A stretch of DNA of 64,000 bases. It comes from Pseudoalteromonas luteoviolacea DSM 6061. Its GTDB lineage: Bacteria > Pseudomonadota > Gammaproteobacteria > Enterobacterales > Alteromonadaceae. The notes beneath the pieces were generated by a model. The model saw only the letters and a list, made by a program, of their open reading frames with translations, ran no database searches and had not been told where the DNA came from. The DNA is taken from positions 40,267 through 104,266 of the forward strand of contig NZ_AUYB01000114.1 in the NCBI RefSeq assembly GCF_001625655.1. The letters are read 5' to 3'. Numbering within the stretch: the stretch's first letter is position 1; the number at the start of each line of letters is the position of its first letter. A program made the translations under genes and the position numbers. This document shows, one piece after another, positions 8,338 to 16,939 of the stretch.

Positions 8338-9513
8338 ATGAAGAAGTTGACGATGGCCTCACTGGCGCTTTGTATGGCGTCACTTTTGGGTTGTTCTTCG
8401 AGTGATGATGAAGAAGAACTAGTATTACCGGAAATTGTAAATCAGTTTGAACCTCAAACGATTTGGCAAGAGTCACTGGGAGATGGCGTTGAACACTACT
8501 TTTCTCGCTTAACACCGACTACACACAATGAGCGCATTTTTGTTGCCGAACGAAAAGGCCGAGTTGCAGCTTTCGATACGAGCAGTGGCAAACAGTTGTG
8601 GGAAGTGGACACGCGTGAAGAAACATCTTTATGGCCTTGGGCTGATGATGACTCAGCAAAGCTATCTGGTGGTATTTTACAAGCTTACGGTAAACTCTAT
8701 ATCGGTTCTGAACATGGAGAAGTGATTGCACTTGACCGTGAAACCGGTGAGACGGTATGGCGAAAGTCAGTGCCAGGCGAAGCCTTGTCAACCCCAAGTG
8801 CTGGCGATGGTCTGATATTTGTCAACTTAGGTTCTGGTAAATTATTGGCGTTGCACCCTGACACAGGCGAACAGCGCTGGAGCTACGAACAAGAAGTGCC
8901 TGCGCTTACGCTGCGAGGCCTTAGTTCACCTACATCTGCAAATGGTGGAGTACTTGTAGGTGAAGAAAGTGGCAAACTTACGGTACTTATTGCGGATAGT
9001 GGTTTCTCTGCTTGGAGCACCGATATTGCACTAGCAGAGGGCTCTTCAGAGTTTGAACGCTTAGTCGATGTTGACACAAAACCTGTTGTATCCGGTGCGT
9101 ATGTTTATACGATAGCGTATAATGGTAAGCTTGCTGCGCTTGATGTGCGTTCAGGTAACACCGTTTGGGACCGTGAATATAGCAGCTATCGTGATTTAAC
9201 TATTGAATTAAATACCATTTACTTGGTAGATAGCGAAGGTGTGCTCTATGCTCTAGATAAAGACTCGGGCACTGAGCGTTGGAGTCAATCTGGATTACGA
9301 GGTTGGTATCTAACAGCCCCAGCGGTGGCTGGTGATTATGTCGTTGTTGGTGATCAGGAAGGTAATCTACACTGGCTTGACAAGAAAACTGGTGCTTTAG
9401 TTTCTCGACAAGAGTTTGATGATTCAGGCTTTTTCGTTGAACCAATCGTGGCGGATGGCAAGCTATTTGTCTATACCCGCGATGGTGAGATAAGTGCGAT
9501 AAAAGTTCCTTAG
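8338..9513 (+). CDS. bamB: Outer membrane assembly factor BamB
   Basis: BamB is a lipoprotein of the BAM complex that helps BamA fold beta-barrel proteins into the outer membrane. The 391-residue protein has a lipoprotein signal peptide with lipobox LLGC, an acidic stretch (SSSDDEEE) and an eight-bladed PQQ-type propeller. Blade signatures such as GKQLWEVD, GETVWRKSVPG, GEQRWSYEQ, GNTVWDRE and GTERWSQS repeat through the protein. An AAGGAG ribosome site lies seven bases before the ATG, and the gene is the last of the hisS-yfgM-bamB operon. Confidence 0.96.
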   Translation: MKKLTMASLALCMASLLGCSSSDDEEELVLPEIVNQFEPQTIWQESLGDGVEHYFSRLTPTTHNERIFVAERKGRVAAFDTSSGKQLWEVDTREETSLWPWADDDSAKLSGGILQAYGKLYIGSEHGEVIALDRETGETVWRKSVPGEALSTPSAGDGLIFVNLGSGKLLALHPDTGEQRWSYEQEVPALTLRGLSSPTSANGGVLVGEESGKLTVLIADSGFSAWSTDIALAEGSSEFERLVDVDTKPVVSGAYVYTIAYNGKLAALDVRSGNTVWDREYSSYRDLTIELNTIYLVDSEGVLYALDKDSGTERWSQSGLRGWYLTAPAVAGDYVVVGDQEGNLHWLDKKTGALVSRQEFDDSGFFVEPIVADGKLFVYTRDGEISAIKVP

Positions 9514-9537
9514 TAGTTACTAAGTAAAAGATTTTGT

Positions 9538-9562
9538 AAGGCTTCGCACTGCGAAGCCTTTT
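9538..9562 (+). terminator. Intrinsic terminator after bamB
   Basis: A perfect ten-base stem (AAGGCTTCGC/GCGAAGCCTT) with a three-base loop ends in TTTT, 25 bases after the bamB stop. The der start follows closely, so der either needs read-through or a promoter inside bamB. Confidence 0.88.
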
Positions 9563-9585
9563 GTTGTTTAAAAAAGAGGTAGTCT

Positions 9586-11061
9586 ATGCTTCCTGTGATC
9601 GCTCTGGTAGGGCGGCCAAATGTGGGTAAGTCCACATTATTTAATCGATTAACGCGTACTCGTGACGCACTTGTAGCCGACTTTCCTGGTCTGACTCGCG
9701 ATCGCAAGTACGGTCAGGCAGATTACGACGGCTATGAATTCATCGTTGTTGATACCGGTGGTATTGATGGCAGTGAAGAGGGTATTGAAACTGAAATGGC
9801 AGAGCAATCACTTCTGGCAATTGAAGAAGCCGATATTGTTCTGTTTTTGGTGGATGCTCGTGCCGGCATGACTGCTGCAGATCAGGCGATTGCCCAGCAT
9901 TTAAGAAGACAGGAAAAGAAAAGCTTTATTGTTGCCAATAAAACAGACGGTATAGACGCCGACTCAAGCTGTGCTGAATTTTACCAGCTGGCATTAGGTG
10001 ATATTCATCAAATAGCTGCTGCTCATGGTCGTGGTGTGACTCAGCTTCTTGAAGCAACACTTGGTCCGATTGTGGCGGAATTAGCGCAGCAAGAAGATGA
10101 TATCGAGCAGAGTGATGATAGCATTGCCGAACTGTACCTTGAAGGCGAAGAAGCACCTGAAGAGGGCAAGTCAGGCTTTGAAGACAAACCAATTAAATTG
10201 GCGATTATTGGTCGTCCAAATGTAGGTAAGTCAACGCTTACAAACCGCATCTTAGGTGAAGAAAGGGTAATCGTTTACGATATGCCTGGCACTACTCGAG
10301 ATTCAATTTACATCCCAATGACGCGTAATGATCGTGAGTATGTACTTATCGATACAGCCGGTGTACGTAAACGCAAAAAAGTAAGCGATGTCGTCGAAAA
10401 GTTCTCGGTTATAAAAACGCTTAAAGCAATCGAAGATGCGAATGTCATTTTGCTGGTTGTTGATGCTCGAGAGGGTATCTCAGATCAAGATTTAAGCCTA
10501 CTAGGTTTTGCTCTAAACTCTGGTCGCTCTTTGGTGATTGCCGTCAATAAGTGGGATGGGCTAGACAACTATGTCAAAGAGCGTATCAAGTCAGAATTAG
10601 ACAGAAGACTTGGCTTTATTGACTTTGCGCGCCTGCATTTTATTTCGGCATTGCATGGTACTGGTGTTGGGCATCTGTTTGAATCAGTAGACGAAGCATA
10701 TGAGTCTGCAACAAAGCGTGTAAGTACTGCTATGTTACGTCGTATAATGGATATGGCTCAAGCCGACCACCAACCGCCATTGGTTCGTGGTCGTCGAGTG
10801 AAGCTTAAATATGCTCACGCCGGTGGTTATAATCCACCAAGAATCGTTATCCATGGTAACCAAGTACATGACTTGCCAGATAGCTATAAGCGCTACTTGA
10901 TGAATTACTATCGTAAAGCACTTAATATTATGGGGACGCCGATAAAGATTGAGTTTAGAGAAGGTGATAACCCTTACTCAGGTCGCTCAAATAAAATGAC
11001 GCTGTCGCAAAAGCGTAAATTAAGAGCGTTTACGAAAGAACAAAGAAATAAACCTTCATAA
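9586..11061 (+). CDS. der: Ribosome-associated GTPase Der (EngA)
   Basis: Der is an essential double GTPase needed for 50S subunit maturation. Two complete G domains are visible: G1 motifs GRPNVGKSTLFNR (near residue 8) and GRPNVGKSTLTNR (near residue 209), G3 motifs DTGGID and DTAGVRKRKK, and G4 motifs NKTDG and NKWDG. A C-terminal KH-like domain (about 380-480) has the usual HAGGYNPPRIVIHGNQVHDL. An acidic linker (EEAPEEGKSGFED) joins the G domains. The length of 491 residues is normal. AAGAGG precedes the ATG and a strong terminator follows. Confidence 0.98.
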   Translation: MLPVIALVGRPNVGKSTLFNRLTRTRDALVADFPGLTRDRKYGQADYDGYEFIVVDTGGIDGSEEGIETEMAEQSLLAIEEADIVLFLVDARAGMTAADQAIAQHLRRQEKKSFIVANKTDGIDADSSCAEFYQLALGDIHQIAAAHGRGVTQLLEATLGPIVAELAQQEDDIEQSDDSIAELYLEGEEAPEEGKSGFEDKPIKLAIIGRPNVGKSTLTNRILGEERVIVYDMPGTTRDSIYIPMTRNDREYVLIDTAGVRKRKKVSDVVEKFSVIKTLKAIEDANVILLVVDAREGISDQDLSLLGFALNSGRSLVIAVNKWDGLDNYVKERIKSELDRRLGFIDFARLHFISALHGTGVGHLFESVDEAYESATKRVSTAMLRRIMDMAQADHQPPLVRGRRVKLKYAHAGGYNPPRIVIHGNQVHDLPDSYKRYLMNYYRKALNIMGTPIKIEFREGDNPYSGRSNKMTLSQKRKLRAFTKEQRNKPS

Positions 11062-11089
11062 AAAAATGGCGCATTGTGCGCCATTTTTT
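11061..11089 (+). terminator. Intrinsic terminator after der
   Basis: AAAAAATGGCGCA pairs perfectly with TGCGCCATTTTTT around a three-base loop, beginning at the last base of the der stop codon. Confidence 0.92.
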
Positions 11090-11214
11090 ATTGCCTTTTC
11101 TTGCCGTATCCATTCGATTATTTTTGTTCGAGCTTAAGTGGGCTTGGGCTAATTACTTTACGCTGCTCATTAATTATGCTTTATTAGTATTTATTTGCTT
11201 AACTTATTGTTGTG

Positions 11215-11604
11215 ATGCATTTTCTTAAAACAGTCATTTATGTAGATGACGTAGAAGAAGTCTTAGATTTTTACTTTCAAGCATTTGGGCTCAGCGCGCA
11301 TTCAGTGACAGAAAATGGTGATTATGGAGAGCTGGAAACGGGGACTGTGTTGCTTGCGTTTGCGACCCACCCTGTGGCTCAGTCTCAGTTTAAACAGACT
11401 TATATTCGTTCTCAGCCAAAGCAGCCAGCACTGGGTTTTGAATTGACCTTAGGTTGTGAGAATGTATCAAGCAGTTATGATAAGGCGGTTGCTGCAGGTG
11501 CAGAGCCACTGTCTGCACCAAGTCAAAAAGGCATACATACACAGGCATATGTACGCGCGATAGAAGGTACTTTAATTGCCTTAGTCAGCGAGTGCGCGAG
11601 CTAG
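11215..11604 (+). CDS. VOC-family protein (glyoxalase/bleomycin-resistance fold)
   Basis: This is a small protein of about 129 residues of the vicinal-oxygen-chelate superfamily. It opens with the typical HFLKTVIYVDDVEEVLDFYF strand-helix and carries the paired beta-alpha-beta-beta-beta modules, with GLSAHSVTENGDYGELETG and AYVRAIEGTLIALV near the ends. Members bind a metal and act on varied small molecules, so the substrate cannot be told. The ATG at 11215 directly follows an in-frame GTG at 11212; no strong ribosome site distinguishes them. It ends 24 bases inside the convergent DUF2750 gene. Confidence 0.8.
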   Translation: MHFLKTVIYVDDVEEVLDFYFQAFGLSAHSVTENGDYGELETGTVLLAFATHPVAQSQFKQTYIRSQPKQPALGFELTLGCENVSSSYDKAVAAGAEPLSAPSQKGIHTQAYVRAIEGTLIALVSECAS

Positions 11605-11931
11605 GCTAACAGGCTCAATTTCAACGCAAACGTTGTCGTTATTCCAATTTATACCAATCAGAGCATTGTCATCTCTTAAATCTTCTACCCATTCATCAAG
11701 TAAAGAGTCCAAGTCAATAGCGATTGGTTTAAACTCTTCCCACTCATCTTTACATTGCTCTAAAGCCGCTGATTCATCAGCCCATAATAGAAGTACGTCA
11801 GATTCTTCAAATTGATTTGATTCAACAATCACGAAGCCGCCGTCTTCTGCTCCAAGGGCCCATACTTGCTCACTTTGTTTAACCACTGTTACAAAGTTGA
11901 CTACTTCTGATTCTAACTCAAGATCATTCAT
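11581..11931 (-). CDS. DUF2750 family protein
   Basis: This small acidic protein of 116 residues matches the DUF2750 family in my recollection: VVKQSEQVWALGAEDGGFVI near the start, LLLWADESAALEQCKDEWEE in the middle, and a C-terminal GINWNNDNVCVEI strand. The function is unknown; members are soluble and presumably cytoplasmic. It is convergent with the VOC gene, overlapping it by 24 bases, and lies 20 bases after the GST-like gene on the same strand, so the two may be cotranscribed. Confidence 0.72.
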   Translation of the reverse strand: MNDLELESEVVNFVTVVKQSEQVWALGAEDGGFVIVESNQFEESDVLLLWADESAALEQCKDEWEEFKPIAIDLDSLLDEWVEDLRDDNALIGINWNNDNVCVEIEPVSLARALAD

Positions 11932-11951
11932 ATTATTTTACCAGTAAAAAT

Positions 11952-12530
11952 TTAGCTGCGCGGATCCGTTTGTTGTGCAATAGCATGACTATTCCATTTC
12001 TCTAGATGAGCTTGCAATCCATGATGGGTTGATAAGTCAGCTAGATTTCTGAATTGGATCCAGTCTAACAGGCAGTATAAACTGATCTGTAAATACTCGC
12101 AGTTCAAAAAAACGTCTGTTGTACATTGCTTATCTAAATAGGTTAATGTTTCAGTTATGCGTTCACGCTGCAAATTAAAAAATAAAACATCCCCTTGTGT
12201 ATCTAAATCAGAGCGTTGCCCGAGTAACATTTCTACAAGAGAATCATTACAAGCATTGATGGTTGTCAATAAATTCTCTTGGTCCCAGTTCAAGTGTGGG
12301 AGTGAAAATTTGTCTTGAAGATATCGAGCAATAGTATTGGAATCACATATCACTTGCTCTGCACAAATAAGAAAAGGAATTTTTCTAGCCGGGTTGTGCT
12401 CAATCAATATCTTGCGCTCATTAGGGTCGAAAATATTAATGATACGATACTCATAAGATAACTCGTGTAGTGAACAATACATTCTTAGTCGTCTTACATA
12501 TGGAGAAGTATCGGAGCCATATAAAATCAT
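11952..12530 (-). CDS. Glutathione S-transferase family protein
   Basis: The protein starts MILYGSDTSPYVRRLRMYC, a thioredoxin-fold GST N-domain with an SPYVRR active-site loop. NPARKIPFLICAEQVICDSN, the glutathione-binding cis-proline and Asp-Ser segment, follows. The C-terminal half is a helical GST domain (total about 192 residues). I chose the ATG at 12530 because AGGGA lies just upstream; an in-frame ATG at 12587 would add 19 residues not expected in the fold. The substrate is unknown. It may form an operon with the DUF2750 gene. Confidence 0.82.
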   Translation of the reverse strand: MILYGSDTSPYVRRLRMYCSLHELSYEYRIINIFDPNERKILIEHNPARKIPFLICAEQVICDSNTIARYLQDKFSLPHLNWDQENLLTTINACNDSLVEMLLGQRSDLDTQGDVLFFNLQRERITETLTYLDKQCTTDVFLNCEYLQISLYCLLDWIQFRNLADLSTHHGLQAHLEKWNSHAIAQQTDPRS

Positions 12531-12689
12531 GTGTATTCCCTTTTTAATGGTTTCTGGAAATCCTAGCATGACAAATCGCGATGCCAATGTATACGCATAA
12601 TTTGCAAAAGGTATTGTTATTGAGAGGGCAAAGAAAGGAAGGTATGAGGGGTGGGCAAAACCAGAGAGCCTAGTTCGCCCAGAGCAATT

Positions 12690-12971
12690 TTAGTCTTGTC
12701 GACTTGTCACTTCTAGCAGGTGATAGCCAAACTGCGTTTGTACAGGTCCTTGGACTTCGTTTAAAGGGGCTGAAAAAACGACTTTGTCGAATTCTGGCAC
12801 CATCATGCCCGGACCAAACTCCCCAAGTGCACCACCGTCTTGACCTGAAGGACAGTTAGAAAATTCTTTCGCCAGTGCAGCGAAGTCTTCTCCGTCATCA
12901 ATTCTCTTTTTGAGTTCTAAACATTGCGCTTCACTATCCACTAAAATATGTCTTGCACTTGCTAATGTCAT
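12690..12971 (-). CDS. ppiC: Parvulin-type peptidyl-prolyl isomerase
   Basis: This single-domain parvulin of 93 residues catalyses cis-trans isomerisation of peptidyl-proline bonds. It has no signal peptide, so it should be cytoplasmic like E. coli PpiC. The family pattern is clear: ASARHILVDSEAQC at the start, FAALAKEFSNCPSGQDGG, then GALGEFGPGMMVPEFDKVVF, and the closing FGYHLLEV. GGAG precedes the ATG. It stands alone between the GST and glutathione peroxidase genes. Confidence 0.95.
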   Translation of the reverse strand: MTLASARHILVDSEAQCLELKKRIDDGEDFAALAKEFSNCPSGQDGGALGEFGPGMMVPEFDKVVFSAPLNEVQGPVQTQFGYHLLEVTSRQD

Positions 12972-13041
12972 GTTCTCTCCATGCTTGCCTCAATTTAGTT
13001 CATACCTTATTCTAATTCAAAAGTATCAAAAACGCATGCTT

Positions 13042-13575
13042 TTACCTGATTTCCTTTTCAATCGCAGTGATAACTTCTTCTGATAGTGGTTTTGTTCTGC
13101 TACCAAAGCGTTGGATCTCTTTTCTGTCTGCTGAGACTAAGTATTTGTAAAAGTTCCACTTTGGCGAGCCAGCTTGTTCTCCTAGGTGTTTGAATATTGG
13201 ATTGGCGTCATCGCCTCTAACGTCGCTGGTTGCCATCATGGTAAAGGTTACACCGTAATTAATAAAACAAACTTTTGCAGTATCGGCTTCGTCGTTTTCT
13301 TCTTGGAAAAAGTCATCTGAAGGGAACCCAATAACAACTAATCCTTTGTCTTTATATTTTTGATGCAGCTTTTCCAAATCTTCGAATTGTCCCGTGAATC
13401 CACAGTTACTTGCTGTATTGACCAGTAATAAAGGCTTGTCTTTAAACTGACATAGGTTAACTGTGTCTTTGGAGCGTAACTTTCTCAACTCAACGTTTGT
13501 GAAATCGTCGCAATTAGCGAACGACAATGGACTAGCAAGTGCGATCGCAACTGCAAAAATAGTTTGTTTTATCAT
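13042..13575 (-). CDS. Exported glutathione peroxidase-family protein
   Basis: This 177-residue protein has an N-terminal signal peptide (MIKQTIFAVAIALASPLSFA), so it should act in the periplasm. The rest is a thiol-peroxidase fold of the glutathione peroxidase family. LLVNTASNCGFTGQFEDLEKL contains the peroxidatic Cys58, VVIGFPSDDFFQEEN replaces the usual FPCNQFGGQEP segment, and PKWNFYKYLV holds the conserved Trp-Asn pair. Because the second motif lacks the canonical cysteine, a thioredoxin-type resolving step would need another cysteine, perhaps C103. It probably reduces peroxides; the electron donor is unknown. Confidence 0.82.
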   Translation of the reverse strand: MIKQTIFAVAIALASPLSFANCDDFTNVELRKLRSKDTVNLCQFKDKPLLLVNTASNCGFTGQFEDLEKLHQKYKDKGLVVIGFPSDDFFQEENDEADTAKVCFINYGVTFTMMATSDVRGDDANPIFKHLGEQAGSPKWNFYKYLVSADRKEIQRFGSRTKPLSEEVITAIEKEIR

Positions 13576-13781
13576 GATGTTTTCCGTGTTTTTCTTTGTT
13601 ATACGCTGGTATATAAAAATAGTTCAGTACGGGCTGAGGACATTTCAATCTGTTTTCGAAACACGTACTAATAGGCATATTTACATGGACAGTTTAATTG
13701 ACCTTTTTATTACAATAAAATTTTCTTTGCTTTGAATTATTTGAACTACACTGGATCTTACTATGGATACAGGACGTTACT

Positions 13782-15734
13782 ATGTCGAATAAGGTTTTGA
13801 TCATAGATAGTAATAGTGTTTTAGCAATGCGCATTAAAGTACTATTTGAGCTATTGGGCAGCGAAGTTGAGCATATTCACTACGAGTCATTGGACGCAGA
13901 AACTGAGTTTAGCTACTTTGACGTGATTGCAATTGCGCATGGTATTCCTCAAGAGTACTTTGATACGTTAGAGCGACTCAGTCAGCATGAAAAAATCATT
14001 CTCCTCGCACCTAAACCCGAAAATTCGGAGCACTTGAGCGCGTTTAGCCAGTTGAACCGGGTGCTTTCAAATGCCATCGTGATTTACCCATTTTTCGGTA
14101 ATAAGGAAATTACTGGTCTACTTGAACGCGTGTTGGAAATAGGTGAGCAAGCCCAGCTCTTACTTCCCAAGGTGCTTTTAGTCGACCATTTACCAAGTCG
14201 ACTAAAACAGCTTTCGGTGAGTTTAAGGGGGGCACAGCTGGATGTGAAAACTGCGAGTTGTGCAAAAGAAGTCGAAACCCTAATAAAGCAGCATCAATTT
14301 GATCTGCTTATCTGTGATTTTAATTTAGAGCGTGAAACTGGGTTGGATATATTTGATGTAGTGCGGCAAGTTCATGTCAATTGCCGCTGCCTGCTGATGA
14401 CATCCCGCGAAAGCCAAGTGGATATGCTCAAAGCAATTCGGCAAGGGGTTGAAGACGTGCTGACTAAACCCGTTGATGAAAACTCGCTGCTGCAATCGCT
14501 CCATAAGCTCTGGCAGACTGAGCTGTTAAGGAGGCATAACCAAGAGTTAGTTGAGCGCCTTCAAGACACGGTTGATGCATTGATAGAGCGTGATAGCTTA
14601 CTTAGAGTTATCTACAAGCATACACCTGATCCCATTATGCTTTTTAATCTCAAAGGCTATGTTATAGAAGCGAATGATGCATGTTTGAACCTATTTGGAT
14701 TAAACGCCGAAGAGTTAGAAGCGCATTCTATCTTCAATTTATTTGAAAGACAGTCCGTAGAAGCACTACAAAATTGTATCGAAACTAGTTTGATTGCTCG
14801 GCATTTTGACTGCGACCTGGTACTGCCAAGAAACGATGGAATATCCATACCCTTAATGGGAACGTTTATTGAAATAGACCATCATGGCGAAATAGCGCTT
14901 GCAGCTATTTTCAAAAATGTGGCGCATTTAAAGCGCAAACAACAATTACTTGAAGAAGCAAAAGAGGTCTTAGAAGCAGAAGTTCAGGCCAGAACTTATC
15001 AATTACAATCGGCCAAAGAAGCGGCCGAGCGTGCAAATATTAGTAAATCTGAGTTTCTAGCAAATATGTCTCATGAACTCAGGACACCTATGCATTCAAT
15101 TTTGAGTTTTGCCCGCTTTGGGTTAGACAAGCTGCAAGCAAAAGAGGCGCCAATAGACAAACTAAACAAGTATTTGTCGAGAATAGAAACCAGTGGTGAG
15201 CGCCTCTTGATGCTGCTGAATAATTTATTGGATCTATCCAAACTTGACGCGGGTCGATTTCCTTTTAACCCAAGCAACAACAACTTTGTGTCTTTGCTAC
15301 AAGAGGGCATTGAGGATGTCTCTGGTTCGGCCATGGAGAAGGGCATTGTCATCAATCTGCATGCGGATGATAAAAACATTACACTTTATTGTGATCGAGA
15401 CCAAATGATACAGGTGGTTCGTAATCTGCTTGGTAATGCATTGAAGTTCAGTCCAGATAATAGCCAAGTGCAAGTCTACCTATCGACGGACGATGGTAAA
15501 CTGTATTTGACCATTTGTGATCAAGGTGTTGGTATTCCGCCTGATGAGTTGGAGCACATTTTTGATAAATTTGCGCAAAGTAGTAAAACTAACTCTGGAG
15601 CTGGGGGCACAGGATTAGGGCTTGCGATATGTAAAGAGTTCATTTTATTGCATAAAGGATGCATTTATGCACGAAACAGTGATTCAGGTGGGGCTGAATT
15701 TGTTATTGAGTTACCAAAAAGCACCTCTGACTAG
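13782..15734 (+). CDS. Hybrid sensor histidine kinase (pseudo-REC, REC, PAS, HisKA, HATPase)
   Basis: This soluble kinase of 650 residues has no transmembrane segment. Domains in order: a receiver-like domain (1-122) in which the phospho-acceptor Asp is replaced by His53 and the conserved Lys by Tyr102; an intact receiver (129-245) with D179 and K229; a coiled linker; a PAS domain (about 272-385); a second coiled coil; HisKA with H431 in FLANMSHELRTPMHSI; and HATPase_c with N box NLLGNALKFSP, DQGVGIPPDE and GTGLGLAICKEF. A response regulator gene follows 59 bases downstream and is the likely partner. The input signal is unknown. Confidence 0.88.
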   Translation: MSNKVLIIDSNSVLAMRIKVLFELLGSEVEHIHYESLDAETEFSYFDVIAIAHGIPQEYFDTLERLSQHEKIILLAPKPENSEHLSAFSQLNRVLSNAIVIYPFFGNKEITGLLERVLEIGEQAQLLLPKVLLVDHLPSRLKQLSVSLRGAQLDVKTASCAKEVETLIKQHQFDLLICDFNLERETGLDIFDVVRQVHVNCRCLLMTSRESQVDMLKAIRQGVEDVLTKPVDENSLLQSLHKLWQTELLRRHNQELVERLQDTVDALIERDSLLRVIYKHTPDPIMLFNLKGYVIEANDACLNLFGLNAEELEAHSIFNLFERQSVEALQNCIETSLIARHFDCDLVLPRNDGISIPLMGTFIEIDHHGEIALAAIFKNVAHLKRKQQLLEEAKEVLEAEVQARTYQLQSAKEAAERANISKSEFLANMSHELRTPMHSILSFARFGLDKLQAKEAPIDKLNKYLSRIETSGERLLMLLNNLLDLSKLDAGRFPFNPSNNNFVSLLQEGIEDVSGSAMEKGIVINLHADDKNITLYCDRDQMIQVVRNLLGNALKFSPDNSQVQVYLSTDDGKLYLTICDQGVGIPPDELEHIFDKFAQSSKTNSGAGGTGLGLAICKEFILLHKGCIYARNSDSGGAEFVIELPKSTSD

Positions 15735-15793
15735 CAACAGGTAGGATCACTGTCTATAACTATTAGTAATAAAACTCAAAAGGACATTTAGCG

Positions 15794-16933
15794 ATGGCAT
15801 TACAACGAATTCTGGCAGTGGATGACGAACCTTTCAATCTAGAAATCATCGAAGAAATCCTGGAAGATTTGGATTTCGAAGTAAAAACAGCTATCAGCGG
15901 ACAGGAGTGTTTGGAAATCGTTGAAGCATTCGATCCTCAAGTCATTTTATTGGACGTAAGCATGCCACAGATGAGCGGGTATGAAGTGTGTAAAACCATC
16001 AAGTCCAACCCTGACTTGCAACATATTATTGTGATGTTTGTTTCTGCTCGGGGGTCTGTTGAGGAGCGCATGGAGGGCTATTCCGTCGGTGCAGAAGACT
16101 ATATTGTTAAGCCCTTTGGGCATAGTGAGTTAAAAGCTAAACTATTGCACCTAGGTCAGATGTTATTGGAAAAGGATATACTAGAGCAACAAGTTGAAGA
16201 CGCCACGACTACCGCTTTTAGCGCAATGGCAACCAGCAGTGAAATGGGACAAATCGTCAACTTTGTGGAGCAAGTCGGTGCCATTCAAGATGTTTCTGAG
16301 TTAGCGGATGCGTTAATTGGTTGCTTGGCTAATTTTGGTTTGAGTTGCAACATAGAAATGCGGGTAGAAGGGGAGCGGCTACACTTTGCGTCAACGGGAA
16401 TGTGTTCGCCCATTGTAGTAGAGCTGTTTGAAATTTTGCACTCAAAAGGTCGACTTCATGAATTTACCAGCCGAATACTCGTGAACTATGAACTGCTGAG
16501 CGTATTAATATTGAATATGCCTTCAGAAGACCCTGACAAGCATGGACGCATACGTGACCATATTTGCTTTATAGTCAGTGTGACAGAGCAGCAATTAATG
16601 TCTATTCTGACCAAAAATCAACTGCTCTCCCAGCAGTCAGAGCTGAATGGCGCAATTAAAACAATTCATAGTAAATTCACTGGATTATTATCCATGTTAA
16701 ATAATAATCGCTCCCAAAATGAGGCAATCTTTAAACGGCTGCAAGAATTGTTTGAATCGCGTATTCCAACGATGGGGTTAGACGAAGACCAAGAAGTTTT
16801 TATATTTCGCCATATTGACGAAGCGATTCAAAGTTCAGTGGCAAGAGAAGAGGCTATTTCACAGGTCAAAGAAGCGTTTTCTGAAATTGAAAACGACTTA
16901 TGTTTATTGACTAATAAAGATGGTACGCCGTAA
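15794..16933 (+). CDS. Response regulator with a non-DNA-binding, unassigned output region
   Basis: The N-terminal receiver (about 1-120) is complete: acidic pair DD at 10-11, phospho-acceptor D54 in VILLDVSMPQMSG, Ser84 and K106 in VKPFGH. The remaining 250 residues show no helix-turn-helix, GGDEF, EAL, HD-GYP or phosphatase motif. Residues 135-260 could be a GAF-like fold, and 265-375 are mostly helical with heptad character. An AAGGAC ribosome site precedes the ATG. Its position right after the hybrid kinase suggests it receives phosphate from it. The output is unknown. Confidence 0.85.
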   Translation: MALQRILAVDDEPFNLEIIEEILEDLDFEVKTAISGQECLEIVEAFDPQVILLDVSMPQMSGYEVCKTIKSNPDLQHIIVMFVSARGSVEERMEGYSVGAEDYIVKPFGHSELKAKLLHLGQMLLEKDILEQQVEDATTTAFSAMATSSEMGQIVNFVEQVGAIQDVSELADALIGCLANFGLSCNIEMRVEGERLHFASTGMCSPIVVELFEILHSKGRLHEFTSRILVNYELLSVLILNMPSEDPDKHGRIRDHICFIVSVTEQQLMSILTKNQLLSQQSELNGAIKTIHSKFTGLLSMLNNNRSQNEAIFKRLQELFESRIPTMGLDEDQEVFIFRHIDEAIQSSVAREEAISQVKEAFSEIENDLCLLTNKDGTP

Positions 16934-16939
16934 AGCGTA

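Noticed and set aside
13576..13781. Small ORF near 13680-13735 before the hybrid kinase gene
   Set aside because: The 16-codon stretch (MDSLIDLFITIKFSLL) has no ribosome site and no similarity to known small membrane peptides that I can name.
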